Source: Alnus glutinosa (taxonomy: Eukaryota; Streptophyta; Magnoliopsida; Fagales; Betulaceae). From it: DNA of 64,000 nt. The translations under genes and the position numbers were made by a program. Positions 32,095 to 42,605 of the stretch are shown here, one piece after another (within the stretch, counting starts at the first letter, position 1; each line of letters opens with the position of its first letter). The notes under the pieces are model-generated. The model was given only the letters and a program-made list of their open reading frames with translations. It ran no database searches and had not been told where the DNA came from. Location of the stretch: the NCBI RefSeq assembly GCF_958979055.1, contig NC_084887.1, positions 24,487,044-24,551,043 of the forward strand, written 5' to 3'.

Positions 32095-32748
32095 AGTTTC
32101 TCTCTGCTGTGTATTTGGGGGTTTTGCAATTTCTTTTTTGGTGTCTTGTCGTGGGTTTGAGTTTTGGGAGTGATTAGTTAAGGTAGTTAAGTTTGTTAAT
32201 TATGTAATAATTAATATTGTTGTATACTGTCTTCGTATACAAAATTAAATGGGTGTTCCCGCCTCATTTGAAGTGGGTTTGGTGGTGGTGATCCTTAAAG
32301 ATATATTATTATTATTATTATTAATTAATTAATTGTGATTTCAATACTTTCCTTCAATTTTTTGAAGTGGGTACAAGTACAACAATTTGGTAAATGAAGG
32401 CACAGTACAGTGGTAGCTCTACGCGCTGTGAGTACTTAATGCACCCTACTCGCCCTCTACAATTGGTGGGGCCCTTTGGTAGCTGGTTGAATCGGCCAAG
32501 ACAAAGAAGAGATTATACGGTATGGACCGTATGATTGGGGTTTAAACTAATTTTAAATTTTGACAGTTGAATAAATAATAATATCTATTTCAAATAAAAT
32601 ACATAAACGTTCATATTGCTGTTAATTCCTTCTTCTTCTTCTTCTTTTTTTTTTCTTTTCTTTTTCTTTTTATATATATATTAACAAAGAAGCAATTATG
32701 TTTTGTACTAAGAAGCAATAATGTAATGAATAAAACCCTTCGTACGTA

Positions 32749-32945
32749 AGCCCAAGGGGGTGGCCTAAATGGTAGGGCTAGAGGATTTTAGGAATATCAT
32801 TGTTTGAGGTTTCAAGTTCGAATCCGGTTAGGTGTTATCTCTTTCTTGGAGCCAATTATTTGAGCGTTTAAATGCTCTATTCCTAATGTGGCATTGGGGT
32901 AGGGCCAAGAATTAGTTTTGTGATCAAGACTATTATTGTGCGTGA
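32749..32945 (+). mobile_element. tRNA-derived SINE
   Basis: The head AGCCCAAGGGGGTGGCCTAAATGG contains a box A-like segment. Box B GGTTTCAAGTTCGAATCC lies at 32,808-32,825. A body follows with TGAGCGTTTAAATGCTC, a small hairpin at about 32,861-32,877. The 3' end is near 32,945 and no clear A tail or duplication was found. It resembles plant tRNA-derived SINEs in general layout, and the family is not assigned. Confidence 0.65.
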
Positions 32946-34963
32946 TACAGCAACGAATATAGTATGGTCGATCATAAGTGATTTAAAATATTTTAAAAAG
33001 AAAACAAAAAACTTCAAGGAAAAAAGATATTTGTTAAAAGTAAAAATGGTCCCACATTCAGGCCAGTAGGCAACTATGCATAATATGCAACAACTCCCGG
33101 ACGTACCTTTAGCATACTTTAGGGACCCACGTACTCTTTCTTTTTGCCATTTTCTGAGGCAACTTTATAGGAATTTGCGCCACCGGGCTTATGATATAAA
33201 AGTAATAATAATAATAATCTTTTGTTTTTTTGAAGGCTTTTTCAGTGTTACCCTTTCTCTAGAGGGGCGAGTTTTGTTACATACTTTAATACAAAGGGAC
33301 CAATCGCTATTATCCACAAAAAAAGAGAGAAAAAGTGAAAAATGTCATCGAAGCGCTAATCCTGCCACTCTTCATTCTACAAGTGAATGGCTCAATGCTC
33401 GCAACACATCATTATCGTAATGGAAAAATTCAATTTTTTTTTTTTAAAAAAAAGTGCTCTAATCAGATATAAAAAAGTAAAAATAGTTTTAATTATTTTT
33501 TATTTTAAATTGTTTGTTAATGTTTTTTGTTTTGAAAATACAAAATAAAAGCTTTAACAAACAAATTGATGCATGAATCAGGTATCCAGACATGCATTTG
33601 TGTTTAGGGTATTGTGACCCCGACTTATTCAGAATTTTTAATGAGGTATGTTCTTGCAACTTGAAGGTGGTAAAGTTCAAAACCCGACCCGTTTTGGGGC
33701 AAAAATGTGACTTTTTGAGTGAGAAAGTAAACACACAAGAATCAAAGCCATAAAATGAAGCCTAAATTGGATAGATTATTGGTGCATCTGGTTTCTTTTT
33801 GTTCTTTGGTTTGGACTTATAAACTACTCAAGGGACAAACCTTCTTCCATTTCCATTTGGGTATATATGTACAAATGTATCTTAATTTATAAATATAATT
33901 TTAGGTCAATGCACCTTTTTTTTTTTTTTTTTGAAGAGAAATATTGGTAGATGTTGGAGGCTTTAGCAATTTCACCTAATGTTCAAATAGGAGGACTCTT
34001 GTTGAACCAATTTGGGTAACCCCACCTAAAAATATAAAAAAAGACAAATTGGGTTGAAGACCGAAAATGAAGTGGGATCAAAGTCATCGGTAAACGAATT
34101 TTGGGGAAAACCAGCTGGCTCTCACTTGTTATATATTTGACCACTCTTAAGAGTAGGTTGAATGCTGCTTCCTAAAGTGCACCACATAAAAAAAAAATAT
34201 TATTCCTTTCTTATTGTTCAAACCAAAATTTATTTAAAACTTAGTTATAGAATTTGTTAATAGCTGGCATCGGCGGAAAGCGATAGCGGCGCCTGAGCTT
34301 GGCCTTTGACCTTAACCTCTTTTATTTTTTTTTTTTAAAAAAATAAAAAAAATAAAAAATGGGTAATGAGGGGCCTAGAGGGGTCTACCAAGGTGAGAAA
34401 ATCTCATAGCGTGATCTCAGCTTTATCTATTATTATAAGTAGAGTAGTAGATGGGTGTTATTTTCTTTCTTAGGCTCCTATAAATTCTCAATGGGCCATA
34501 AGGGCACAGATTAATCTTAATATTTAGCCTATCGCATGTGCACATACACGTAATATTTAGATAGTTGGTGCAAATTGATTAAGCATTAAATGGGGAGGGG
34601 GGGAGAGCAATTATTAGAGAAGAGGGGGACCTCAGCCTGAATGTCATCTAATTCTCATACAACTTTGATGAAGTGACACCAAGAAACGTTGAATGGGATT
34701 AAGATCCACACCTAACTGGAAAGCGGCATTCTAATGATTGAAGGCACCCCACAAGTACATTTTCTAAAGAAACTCATCAATTGATGGCACCTAGAGTTGT
34801 TTAAAACTTGATATTTTCTTATCTGATTCATCTTTCTATCAAGCATGGCAGGCACAGTTGTACAACCTCCTAGCTAAAGAAACCAGTAAAAGATACTCAC
34901 TTAGAAAATGTAACAAATTTCTCCTTGTAGAACCTGAAAATATCAGTCTATATTAACTGAATA
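32946..34963. other. Intergenic DNA between EXL3 and LPA2
   Basis: No gene supported. EXL3 and LPA2 are convergent, so this spacer should hold both 3' ends. It contains T/A tracts (33,434-33,453, 33,919-33,932, 34,328-34,358). Open frames are short (up to 114 codons at 33,076-33,420) and without domains. Confidence 0.5.
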
Positions 34964-37900
34964 TCATTTCTCATCTTTAACTTGATCATTCTGCTGGTAC
35001 TTGAGCACTCCATAAACAACTGTTCCCGCAACAAACAAGAAGACTGTTGGAGTAAAGGATGGGTACAAGTACTTCACAAAGAATTTATCCCACTCTTCTG
35101 GTAGGAAGCCTGTAAATGCAAATCAGCTACTCAGTTGCACTATACAAGCAAAATTAATATTAGCTACAGAAATCAAGACAGCAATCAGTTTCTAGATTTA
35201 GTATATTATTTTATAAATTTGCTTTAATTAACTGTTTTGGTCATATATGTGGAGGCAGTTGACAGGAGTGCATTAATTATATGTTTTTCAGCTTTATTAT
35301 TAACTTCTAACCAAACTGGGGTCTGAAAGGGTGGCCACGTCCCCCAGCCCATAAGAGAAGATTAGAAGCAACATAAAGGAATCATGAGAAGCATTTTCTA
35401 TGTATATGCTTTGAAAAAGTGAACATATGCAGTGGAAATAAACAACATATCTTTGCCAACAAAATTTCCATTCATGAAGTCGATTGCTCGATACTTATGG
35501 AGCGAAAAGCACAAAGGCTTTACAATACCAGGAAATTATTCGGTAGACCAAGAGAAACCAACACTATCTTCAGATAAGAAATACATAGTTAGTAATCCTT
35601 AAAACAATTTTGGTGTAAGACCTTCCCAGTCAAAGTTGTGTTGAGAAAAATTATATTAGAAGCCCCTTATTGAAGACAAAAGTAACAGGATATGCAAAAA
35701 TCAGTTGGGTGGAAGACATTATTGAATTTTTGAAACGTACAAATGCAAGTATGAGTGGTTCAATTCCACATCTAGTAGTTACAAACCTAAGTGGTTAATA
35801 TATAATACAAATTGCGAATTATACATGCTCAAGCTTCTGATTAAACGGTATCTAAACATGTTATATTAATACATCATTTGAGGACTCCAAGAATTTATCT
35901 TCCCTAAGCTGTTGTTGGCTTCTCTGGAAACGGCGTCAGTGTTGCTTTTCTTTTTGTTGTGCTGTAATGGGTCTTTCTAGATGGTTGTGTAGAAACAAAA
36001 TTGTTCGAGCTCGCAATGGAAGAGGGTGTTTCCGTTTTACGTGTTTTTGAAAGGAGTAGGGGCTTTATGCGTTCTATATCCATGGGTAAAGTTATTGTGC
36101 AATGGTTGTTGGCTATAATGGAGGAGCTGCTTAAAGCAGAGGCCATAAAGGAATTCTTGAAGTCCTCCATAGTGGGCTCTAAAGCATATATCATACAGAG
36201 GAGTGCGAATAGATTCGGCCACTATTTGGTTGTCAAAGAATATGGCGGTGGTGGGCGGCACGATTCCATTGTTATACCAGAGGGCTGAGAAGGAAAAGAA
36301 CGGAACAGTTAGGCACTTGAGCTTCGAAAGGTTGCAACTTTCTTCAGTGCGTCAATTGGTGGTGGACAAAGAGGTGGAAAGGGTGTCTTTCCAGCCATCA
36401 TTCAGCGGTGGTAACAAAGTAATTCTTTCGGGGAAAGCTCTTTGTGAGAACACATCAAAAAATATGGAGGTGCATCCTTTGGCGCCCATGAAGCTAGAGA
36501 GCTGGGGATAGAGGTGGCACAATGGTCGTGTAAGGATTCTAGCGACCACCACTGATGATGCAGGGATGATGGTACGGGGGAGGTTAGCACAAGAATTTTA
36601 CCGATGACGGCTGTCACTTTGTAACATGTGGCAGAGAGGTTTAAATGAGGAGGAGATAACAAGGAAGGCTACAATGACTAATGATTTGGAAAGTACAACT
36701 CTTTTGGAGAAGGTGAGTTAGAGGCAAAAATCGAGGGTGCTATAGTTAAGAGAGGGTGACAAGTGCACAAAGTTCGTTCATCGAGTGGCCAATTCAAATA
36801 GAAAGAATAATTCCATTGAGCAGCTGGTGGCTAATAGTATAGTTTGTTTAGATCAGACTAGGATCAAAGAACACATTGTGAATTCAAGCCAGTATACGAT
36901 GAAACCCTAGCTAGGTTTGAACGAGCCACTTACACATTTGAACGAGCTGCGGCCAGTTTTTGTAACCTGACTTATTTTCAGTGTTTTCTTAGGATTAGGA
37001 GTCGAGGTAGTATAAATATGTTATGGTTGTCTAGAGCCTTAGCTTTGATGGGCTTTTGATGTTATTTTGATTAGTTATCAATGGGAAACATTTTTGGGAG
37101 TGGTTTTGTTTTCTATCCTATCTCGAATCCTTAATTGACTCTTGGTTTGGAAAGAGTTGTGATTCTAGTTTTGTTTGTCTTTGCGAACCCACCACCCCAC
37201 GTTGCGTCAGTTTCTTTAGTAGCTCTTGTGGCCTAAGACAGGGAAACCTATTGTCTCCTTTTCTGTTCGTCATTGTTATGGAGACATTAGTAAAAATGAT
37301 TTATGCTTTTGTGAATGTGGGTCTTCTATTAGGCTTCAACGTGGGGCCTAGGAGTGGTGGTGCTATCAATATTTCCCACCTTGATGTCTGCGGATGACAC
37401 CTTGATATTTAGTGGGCCTTAGTTTTGATGAGCTTTTGATGATATTTTGATCAGCTATCAATGGGAAACACTTTTGGGAGTGGTTTTCTTTTCTATCTTA
37501 TCTGGAATCCTTGATTGACTCTTGGTTGGGAAGAGTTGTGATTCTAGTTTTGTTTGTCTTTGCGAACCCACCACCCCACTCTGCATCAGTTTCTATAATA
37601 GCTCTTGTGGCTTGAGATAGGGAGACCTATTGTCTCAATTTCTATTCGTCATTGTTATGGAGACATTAGGTAAAATGATTTTTGCTTTGGTGAATGGGTG
37701 TCTTCTATCAAGCTTCATGGTGGGGCCTAGAAGTGGTGGTGCTTTTAATATTTCCCACCTATGTTTGCGGACGACACCTTGATATTTAGTGGGGCTAAAC
37801 CATATCATTTTTGCAACTTGCGTTGTTTGTTTTTATGCTTTGAAGCGGTTTCAGATTTAAGGGTTAATCTGGCTAAATCAGAGTTGGTCCCAGATGGAAA

Positions 37901-40900
37901 TGTCATTAATGTTGAAGGCTTGGTTAGTATTTTCGGTTGCAAGGTATCTTCTTTGCCTATGAAATACCTAGGTCTTCCCTTAGGAGCCTCATTTGAGGCC
38001 AATTTTATTTGGGACAACATTATTGAGAAGACAACATCATTTGGCTGGATGAAAGAGGATGTACTTGTCAAAGGGTGGGAAAGTTACACTAATTAAAAGC
38101 ACTTTATCTAATTTGCCTACTTCATGTCTCTTTTTCCCTTCTTGGTTGGTGTTGCCAATCGTATAGAGAAGTTGCAGTAGAATATTTTATGGGGTAGCAT
38201 GGGTAAACAGTTCAAATTTCACTAGGTTAGCTAGACTAGGGTATGTAATCTAATCACTGAAGAAGGGTTGGTGGTCTGAAATTTATTTGTGTTCAACTGA
38301 GCTCTTTTTGGGAAGTGGCTTTGGCGCTATCCTCACGAGAGAGAAGCCTTATGGAGGGTAGTTGTAGATTCTAAATACAGTATTGTAAGGGGTGGGTAGT
38401 GTTCAAATGAGGTCCATGGGTCGTATAAAGTGAGGCTTTGGAAAAATATAAAGAGGGGGTTAGGGAGAGATTTTTAGTCATACTAAATTTGAGGTAGGTG
38501 ATGGCTTCAAAATTAGATTCTGGCAGGACGTATAGTGTGGGGATCAAGCCCTGAGCTTTCTAGTGCCTCTCATAAGTGGGATATTAACTTTCTTATAGCG
38601 GTTCATGATTGGGAGGTAGATCTCTGTGCCTCATTCTTCAATTTGGTGTATTCCGTCCGAGTGAGACCAGGTGGTGAAAACAAAATTTGTTGGGTACCTT
38701 CTAAGACATGGTTGTTTGATGTTAGATCATACTATATAGTATTCTTGTTCCCTATGATAGTACTCATTTCCTATTGATGAATATTTGGAAGAATAAGGTT
38801 CCCTTGAGAGTGACGTTCTTTGCTTGGTCGGCCGCATTAGGGAAGATTCTCAACATAGACACTCTAAGGAAATGACATATCATTGTGGTTGAATAATGCT
38901 GCATGTGTAAGAAGAATGGGGAGTTAATGGATCATCTTCTACTCCATTGTGAGAGCTCTTCGCTTGCTGGAGAGTGCAAAGTGCTAGGTTTTAGCTTGAT
39001 GCAGTTTGGATGATGATACCGTTTTGCCTTATGTAGTGTTTTTGGAGGGAAAGAAACAATCGGAGATTTGAGGACCGTGAGACATTGGTAGAATTAAAGA
39101 CTTTATTCTTTAAGACTCTTTATCATTGGGTTGTTGCCGTTGATTTTAATATTTTGAGCTTCTTTTTTTTTAGATCTTTTTTCTGCTTTTAACTAGGTCT
39201 CTCTTTTGTATACTTCCTATGTACTTGGGTTACGTTTTTGTATTACAGAAACAGAGTCGCAGAAACAAGAAGAGAAACAGAGAGGAAAGAAGAATGGAGA
39301 GGAAAATGAATCAAGATTGACAAAAGTTATGGTTGTTTGTTGTATTTGAAGATTACTAGACCAGACCTTTCTTATTCTGTGCAAATTCTTAGTCAGTTTA
39401 TGGATCAGCCTTGCCAAATCCATCTTGATGTTGCTCATCGTGTTTTATGGTCCATCAAATCTTCTCCAGGTCAAGGATTATTTTTTCCTTCTTCTTCTAC
39501 TTTTCAATTGATGGCTTTTTGTGACTCAGATTGGGCCGCTTACCTTGATACATGAAGATCAATTTCTAGTTATTGTATTTTCTTAGGAGATTCGCTTATC
39601 TCATGAAAATCTAAGAAACAAAACACGGTCTCACTCTTCTGCATAAGTTGAATATTGATAAATTTCTTCTTCATGTTGTGAGATAATGTGGCTTTTTTTC
39701 CTTACTTCATGATTTCCAAATTTCACATCCTCAGGCTGCCCTTTTATTTTGTGATATTCAAGCAATATTACACATTGTTGCTAATCCAGTTTATCGTGAA
39801 AGAACAAAACATATTGAAATAGATTGCCATCTTATTTGTGAGAAGATTCAATTGGGTCTCATTCGAACTTTTCATGTTGCTTCTAAACATCAAGTAGCTG
39901 ACATTTTCCAAAGGCTCTTGGCAATTTTTCTTTACTCAATTATTATCCAAGATTAATATTCTTAACATTCAAAATTCATCTTGAGGGGGAGTGTGAGCAG
40001 ATTAGCTTATCAAGTAAGCAAGATGAGCTGGAGCAAGTGAGTTACTGCATGAGCTGGAGCAAGATGAGCTGGACAAATTAGTTTTGTATTAGTTGAATCA
40101 GTTTTGCATTATTTAGATTATATTATTCTTTGTTATTGTTTCATTACTTGTATAAATATGAGCCATCGCTTGTATAAGATAACATAATGACTATGCACTT
40201 TCATTTTTCTCTCCATTATTTCCTCTCTATTTCTCTTGTTTCTGCAACTCTGTTTCTATAATATAGTACTTTTTAATGAATTTATGATTACTTATATTAA
40301 AAAAAAAAAAAGTGTGGCAAACAGGCTGCTGTACAATCATAACTAGTAATCCTGCAGCTTTGGTATGAAAAAAGGGCAAAAAAAAAAAAAAAAAACAGAG
40401 CTCAAGGAGAAGGCAGTGATAAGATATGGCTGAATAAAACCTGCACGCCTTCCAATAAAACAAAAAAAGACTAACTATTTATGATTGAAACATGACCCAA
40501 ACAGGCTAATAGCATAGCAGCCCCTTTGAAATTGGGAGCCCCTTTAATAGTGTCAATCACCAATCCCAATTTGTTTCAATTTTTCTTTTCCTGAACTAGC
40601 TTGGACGATCTAAATTCTTAACTCTTTATAACCACCATATCCTAAGTTAATTACCAGAAATCGCAGCAGTTTTTTCAACTGAATTAGTGCAAGCATGCGT
40701 TAAAAATGGCTACTGATCTTCAACATCAGCATAAAAAAACTACAATCCTTAAACCTATGCCACAAGCCCCACAACCATGCAACAGATAAGAAACCAATAA
40801 CACAAATTTAAAGCCAATTCAGAACACTGCGACCACTAGAGAATTGAATGCACTCAAAACAATTTTCAAGCTTAAAAAACTAAGAACAAGAATTCATACC

Positions 40901-41323
40901 CGAGGCCGCGAGAGCAATGCCCTCGACGAGAATGATTCCGCCGAGCCCCAACCAAGCAAGAAGAAAAGCACTCTCATTCCTACTCTCCTCCTTTGCCTTA
41001 ACCTTATCTTCTTGGCTCACAAAAGCCGAGGGTTTCTCAACCGGTGACCGCCTAATTATCGATGCCCTCGGATTTGGTTTACTAGAAGGCCATGATGGCG
41101 AGGAAGATCCAAACCCCAGCCCAGATGAGCCGGTTTTCTTTGGTGGGGTTGCAGCAGAGGCGGTCTCATCGAGGTTGGTCGTGGGTTTCTGGGATTCTGA
41201 CGGGTTCTGGGAATTTACGGAGTGTTTGGGTTTGGTGGGTGAGTGGAAAAGAGGTGTTTGAGGAAGATGATGATAGGGTTTGTTGGTGAAGGAAGAAGAT
41301 GCAAAGTGGATATGTAGCGCCAT
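34964..41323 (-). CDS. LPA2: LOW PSII ACCUMULATION 2 (LPA2), two exons
   Basis: Chloroplast thylakoid factor needed for efficient photosystem II assembly, reported to act on the CP43 core subunit. Exon 1 is 40,900-41,323 and exon 2 is 34,964-35,109, joined G/GC to give 189 residues. The splice sites are GTATGA (donor, from 40,899) and TTTACAG (acceptor, ending 35,110). Residues 1 to about 45 are Ser/Pro/Thr-rich, a plastid transit peptide. [17 protein letters not shown] and [20 protein letters not shown] follow. The first membrane span is at about 120-142. Exon 2 starts [16 protein letters not shown] and holds the second span ([18 protein letters not shown]). Length and order match the family. 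The intron, 5,790 bp, is filled with a LINE and a copia fragment. The gene is divergent from the photolyase-hydrolase gene, 1.28 kb away. Confidence 0.93.
35110..35890 (-). other. LPA2 intron, non-repetitive part
   Basis: The acceptor-proximal 0.8 kb of the LPA2 intron. No gene or transposon signature was recognised. Another plain stretch is the donor-proximal part, 40,315-40,899. Confidence 0.6.
37036..37415 (+). repeat. 380-bp tandem duplication in the LINE, unit 1
   Basis: Unit 1 of a direct repeat at 380-bp spacing (unit 2 is 37,416-37,795). Both begin GCCTTAG(C/T)TTTGATG and end in the GATATTTAGTGGG(G)C block encoding the RT FADD region. Divergence of roughly 10 percent suggests an old event. 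Confidence 0.8.
37416..37795 (+). repeat. 380-bp tandem duplication in the LINE, unit 2
   Basis: Second unit, leading without interruption into the remaining RT sequence ([17 protein letters not shown]). This unit therefore continues the original element. Confidence 0.8.
39241..40265 (+). mobile_element. Ty1/copia 3' remnant inside the LINE tail
   Basis: The plus strand encodes the end of copia pol: [23 protein letters not shown] (39,345 on), a degraded SDWA block, then [23 protein letters not shown] and SKHQVADIF of the RNase H domain (to about 39,930). The polypurine tract TTGAGGGGGAG precedes an LTR starting TGTGAGCAGATT at 39,992 and ending near 40,262. The left edge is an inverted copy of the LTR end: ACAGAAACAGAGTCGCAGAA at 39,245-39,264 mirrors GCAACTCTGTTTCTATA. 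The element is therefore bounded by inverted rather than direct LTR pieces. It split the LINE 3' end. Confidence 0.75.
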
Positions 41324-41408
41324 TTTCAGTTTAGTTGGTTATGAACGAATGTGTTTTGGTTTTTGTGGGGTGTTTTTTGTGTGTTTCTGATAATGTCATT
41401 CGCCTCCC

Positions 41409-41420
41409 ATTATATATATG
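41409..41420 (-). promoter_or_regulatory. Candidate TATA box of LPA2
   Basis: On the minus strand CATATATATAAT lies about 90 bp upstream of the LPA2 start codon, a normal plant spacing if transcription starts near 41,380. Confidence 0.45.
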
Positions 41421-41522
41421 AAATTTTCACAATACCAAAGACGCGGTCTCTGATAATTATACTTTAGCCCATTCAATTATTCTGCAATTACATTCACATC
41501 CTTTACATTTTCTTTTTCTTTT

Positions 41523-41878
41523 GAAAAAACTTCACTTATCACCACTAATCTTTTATTACTTTTATAATTACACCCTTCAACTTAAAAAATAGTGTCCCGT
41601 TAAATCAAGCAATTGATAAGTAAAATGTCTCTTATACTCCTAATATGTTTATAAAATTGCAAAAATACATTGATTTAATAATTAACAAAAAAAAAGCTTG
41701 AATATACCTGCCATGGGTCACATTTTTTCTTAAAGGAATTTCACATTTTTTGTCGAATTTGGATGGAGAGATTGATATTGCAAAAAATGAGAAGTGGTGA
41801 TCCTAAATTGACACTTTTAAAATTTAATAGTATGATTGTAAAAATGATAAAAGATCAAAAGTGATAAGTGAAATTTTC
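41523..41878. repeat. MITE with ACTTCACTTAT-type inverted ends (copy 3)
   Basis: The left arm GAAAAAACTTCACTTATCAC with AATCTTTTATTACTTTTATAATTACA is mirrored by TGATTGTAAAAATGATAAAAGATC (41,833 on) and GTGATAAGTGAAATTTTC at the right. It lies in the shared upstream region of LPA2 and the photolyase-hydrolase gene, about 200 bp beyond the LPA2 start. It could therefore influence either promoter. Confidence 0.7.
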
Positions 41879-42605
41879 GAAAAAAAAAATAAAAACACAT
41901 AATGATAATTTTTAGTTGGTAAACCTAGGTATCGAAGATAAAGATTTTTAGCAATTTTTTGTTTAAATAACATATATAAGAGAGCTCACATGAGGCTTAC
42001 TGCTCGAGCAAGTGGTCGAATAGCCTAAAATTTATTTAGATAGTTAAATCTCATATGCATTCTCTCACAATATATTGTCGAAATTATTAATCAATCGCTT
42101 GAAATGGGTATTGGTTAAATTTTCATAACATTAGCAGCTTACCACGAAGCCCAAGACAACCACTTTCAGTCTTAACTTGCTCAAGAGTCGGGACCAAAAA
42201 AGGTGGTTGATAAGAGTAATTCATATATATCTCGGCCTATTCTTTTGGCCTTGTTTGTTTTTGTAGCAATAGTGAGACGTGAATGACACGTAAAACATAC
42301 TATCCACAACATATCAAAAATTGTATTAACGTGATAGATTAGTACTGAATTTTGATTCGATGATAATTTTGAAAGGCAACGAAAGAAACGATAGAATGAC
42401 GTGTAAAATCATTTCTCTCCCCAAAGCAAAAAAAACTCGTAGGAGAAAACAAAAATTTGTTGCATTTATTCTCCACCACAGAACGCTTGCACCTCCTTCT
42501 TTCAAACGTGCGAAATCTCCCCAACTCCAATTCCAATTGCTTAAAAAACCACTCTGTTTGTTAAATGGACATGCACACTTCCTTCTCTCCTTTCCACTTC
42601 CTCCA

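Larger units (their letters stand above)
35990..40312 (+). mobile_element. Degenerate LINE inside the LPA2 intron (antisense to it)
   Basis: The plus strand shows ORF1-like sequence ([42 protein letters not shown] at 36,060-36,288). A linker piece follows near 36,690-36,900. The RT then includes [30 protein letters not shown] and [15 protein letters not shown] at 37,761-38,096. The zf-RVT/C-terminal part runs to about 39,130. The terminal TTGTATACTTCCTATGTACT (39,207-39,226) is the 3' end signature shared with the other LINEs here. The final TTTTTAATGAATTTATGATT plus A tail at 40,270-40,312 is separated from the rest by the copia fragment. Many stops, an internal 380-bp duplication and loss of the endonuclease show long decay. 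The 5' boundary is uncertain. Confidence 0.8.

Noticed and set aside
31743-32129. 128-codon minus-strand ORF opposite EXL3
   Set aside because: It is antisense shadow of the GC-rich EXL3 coding sequence.
40917-41261. 114-codon plus-strand ORF opposite LPA2
   Set aside because: It is a shadow frame of LPA2 exon 1. The minus strand has the transit peptide, the family motifs and a phase-matched second exon.
42360-42605. Upstream start at 42,360 for the photolyase-hydrolase
   Set aside because: The frame is open, but the extra 82 residues are basic and AT-coded with no family similarity. The ATG at 42,606 gives a family-like length and a plausible transit peptide.
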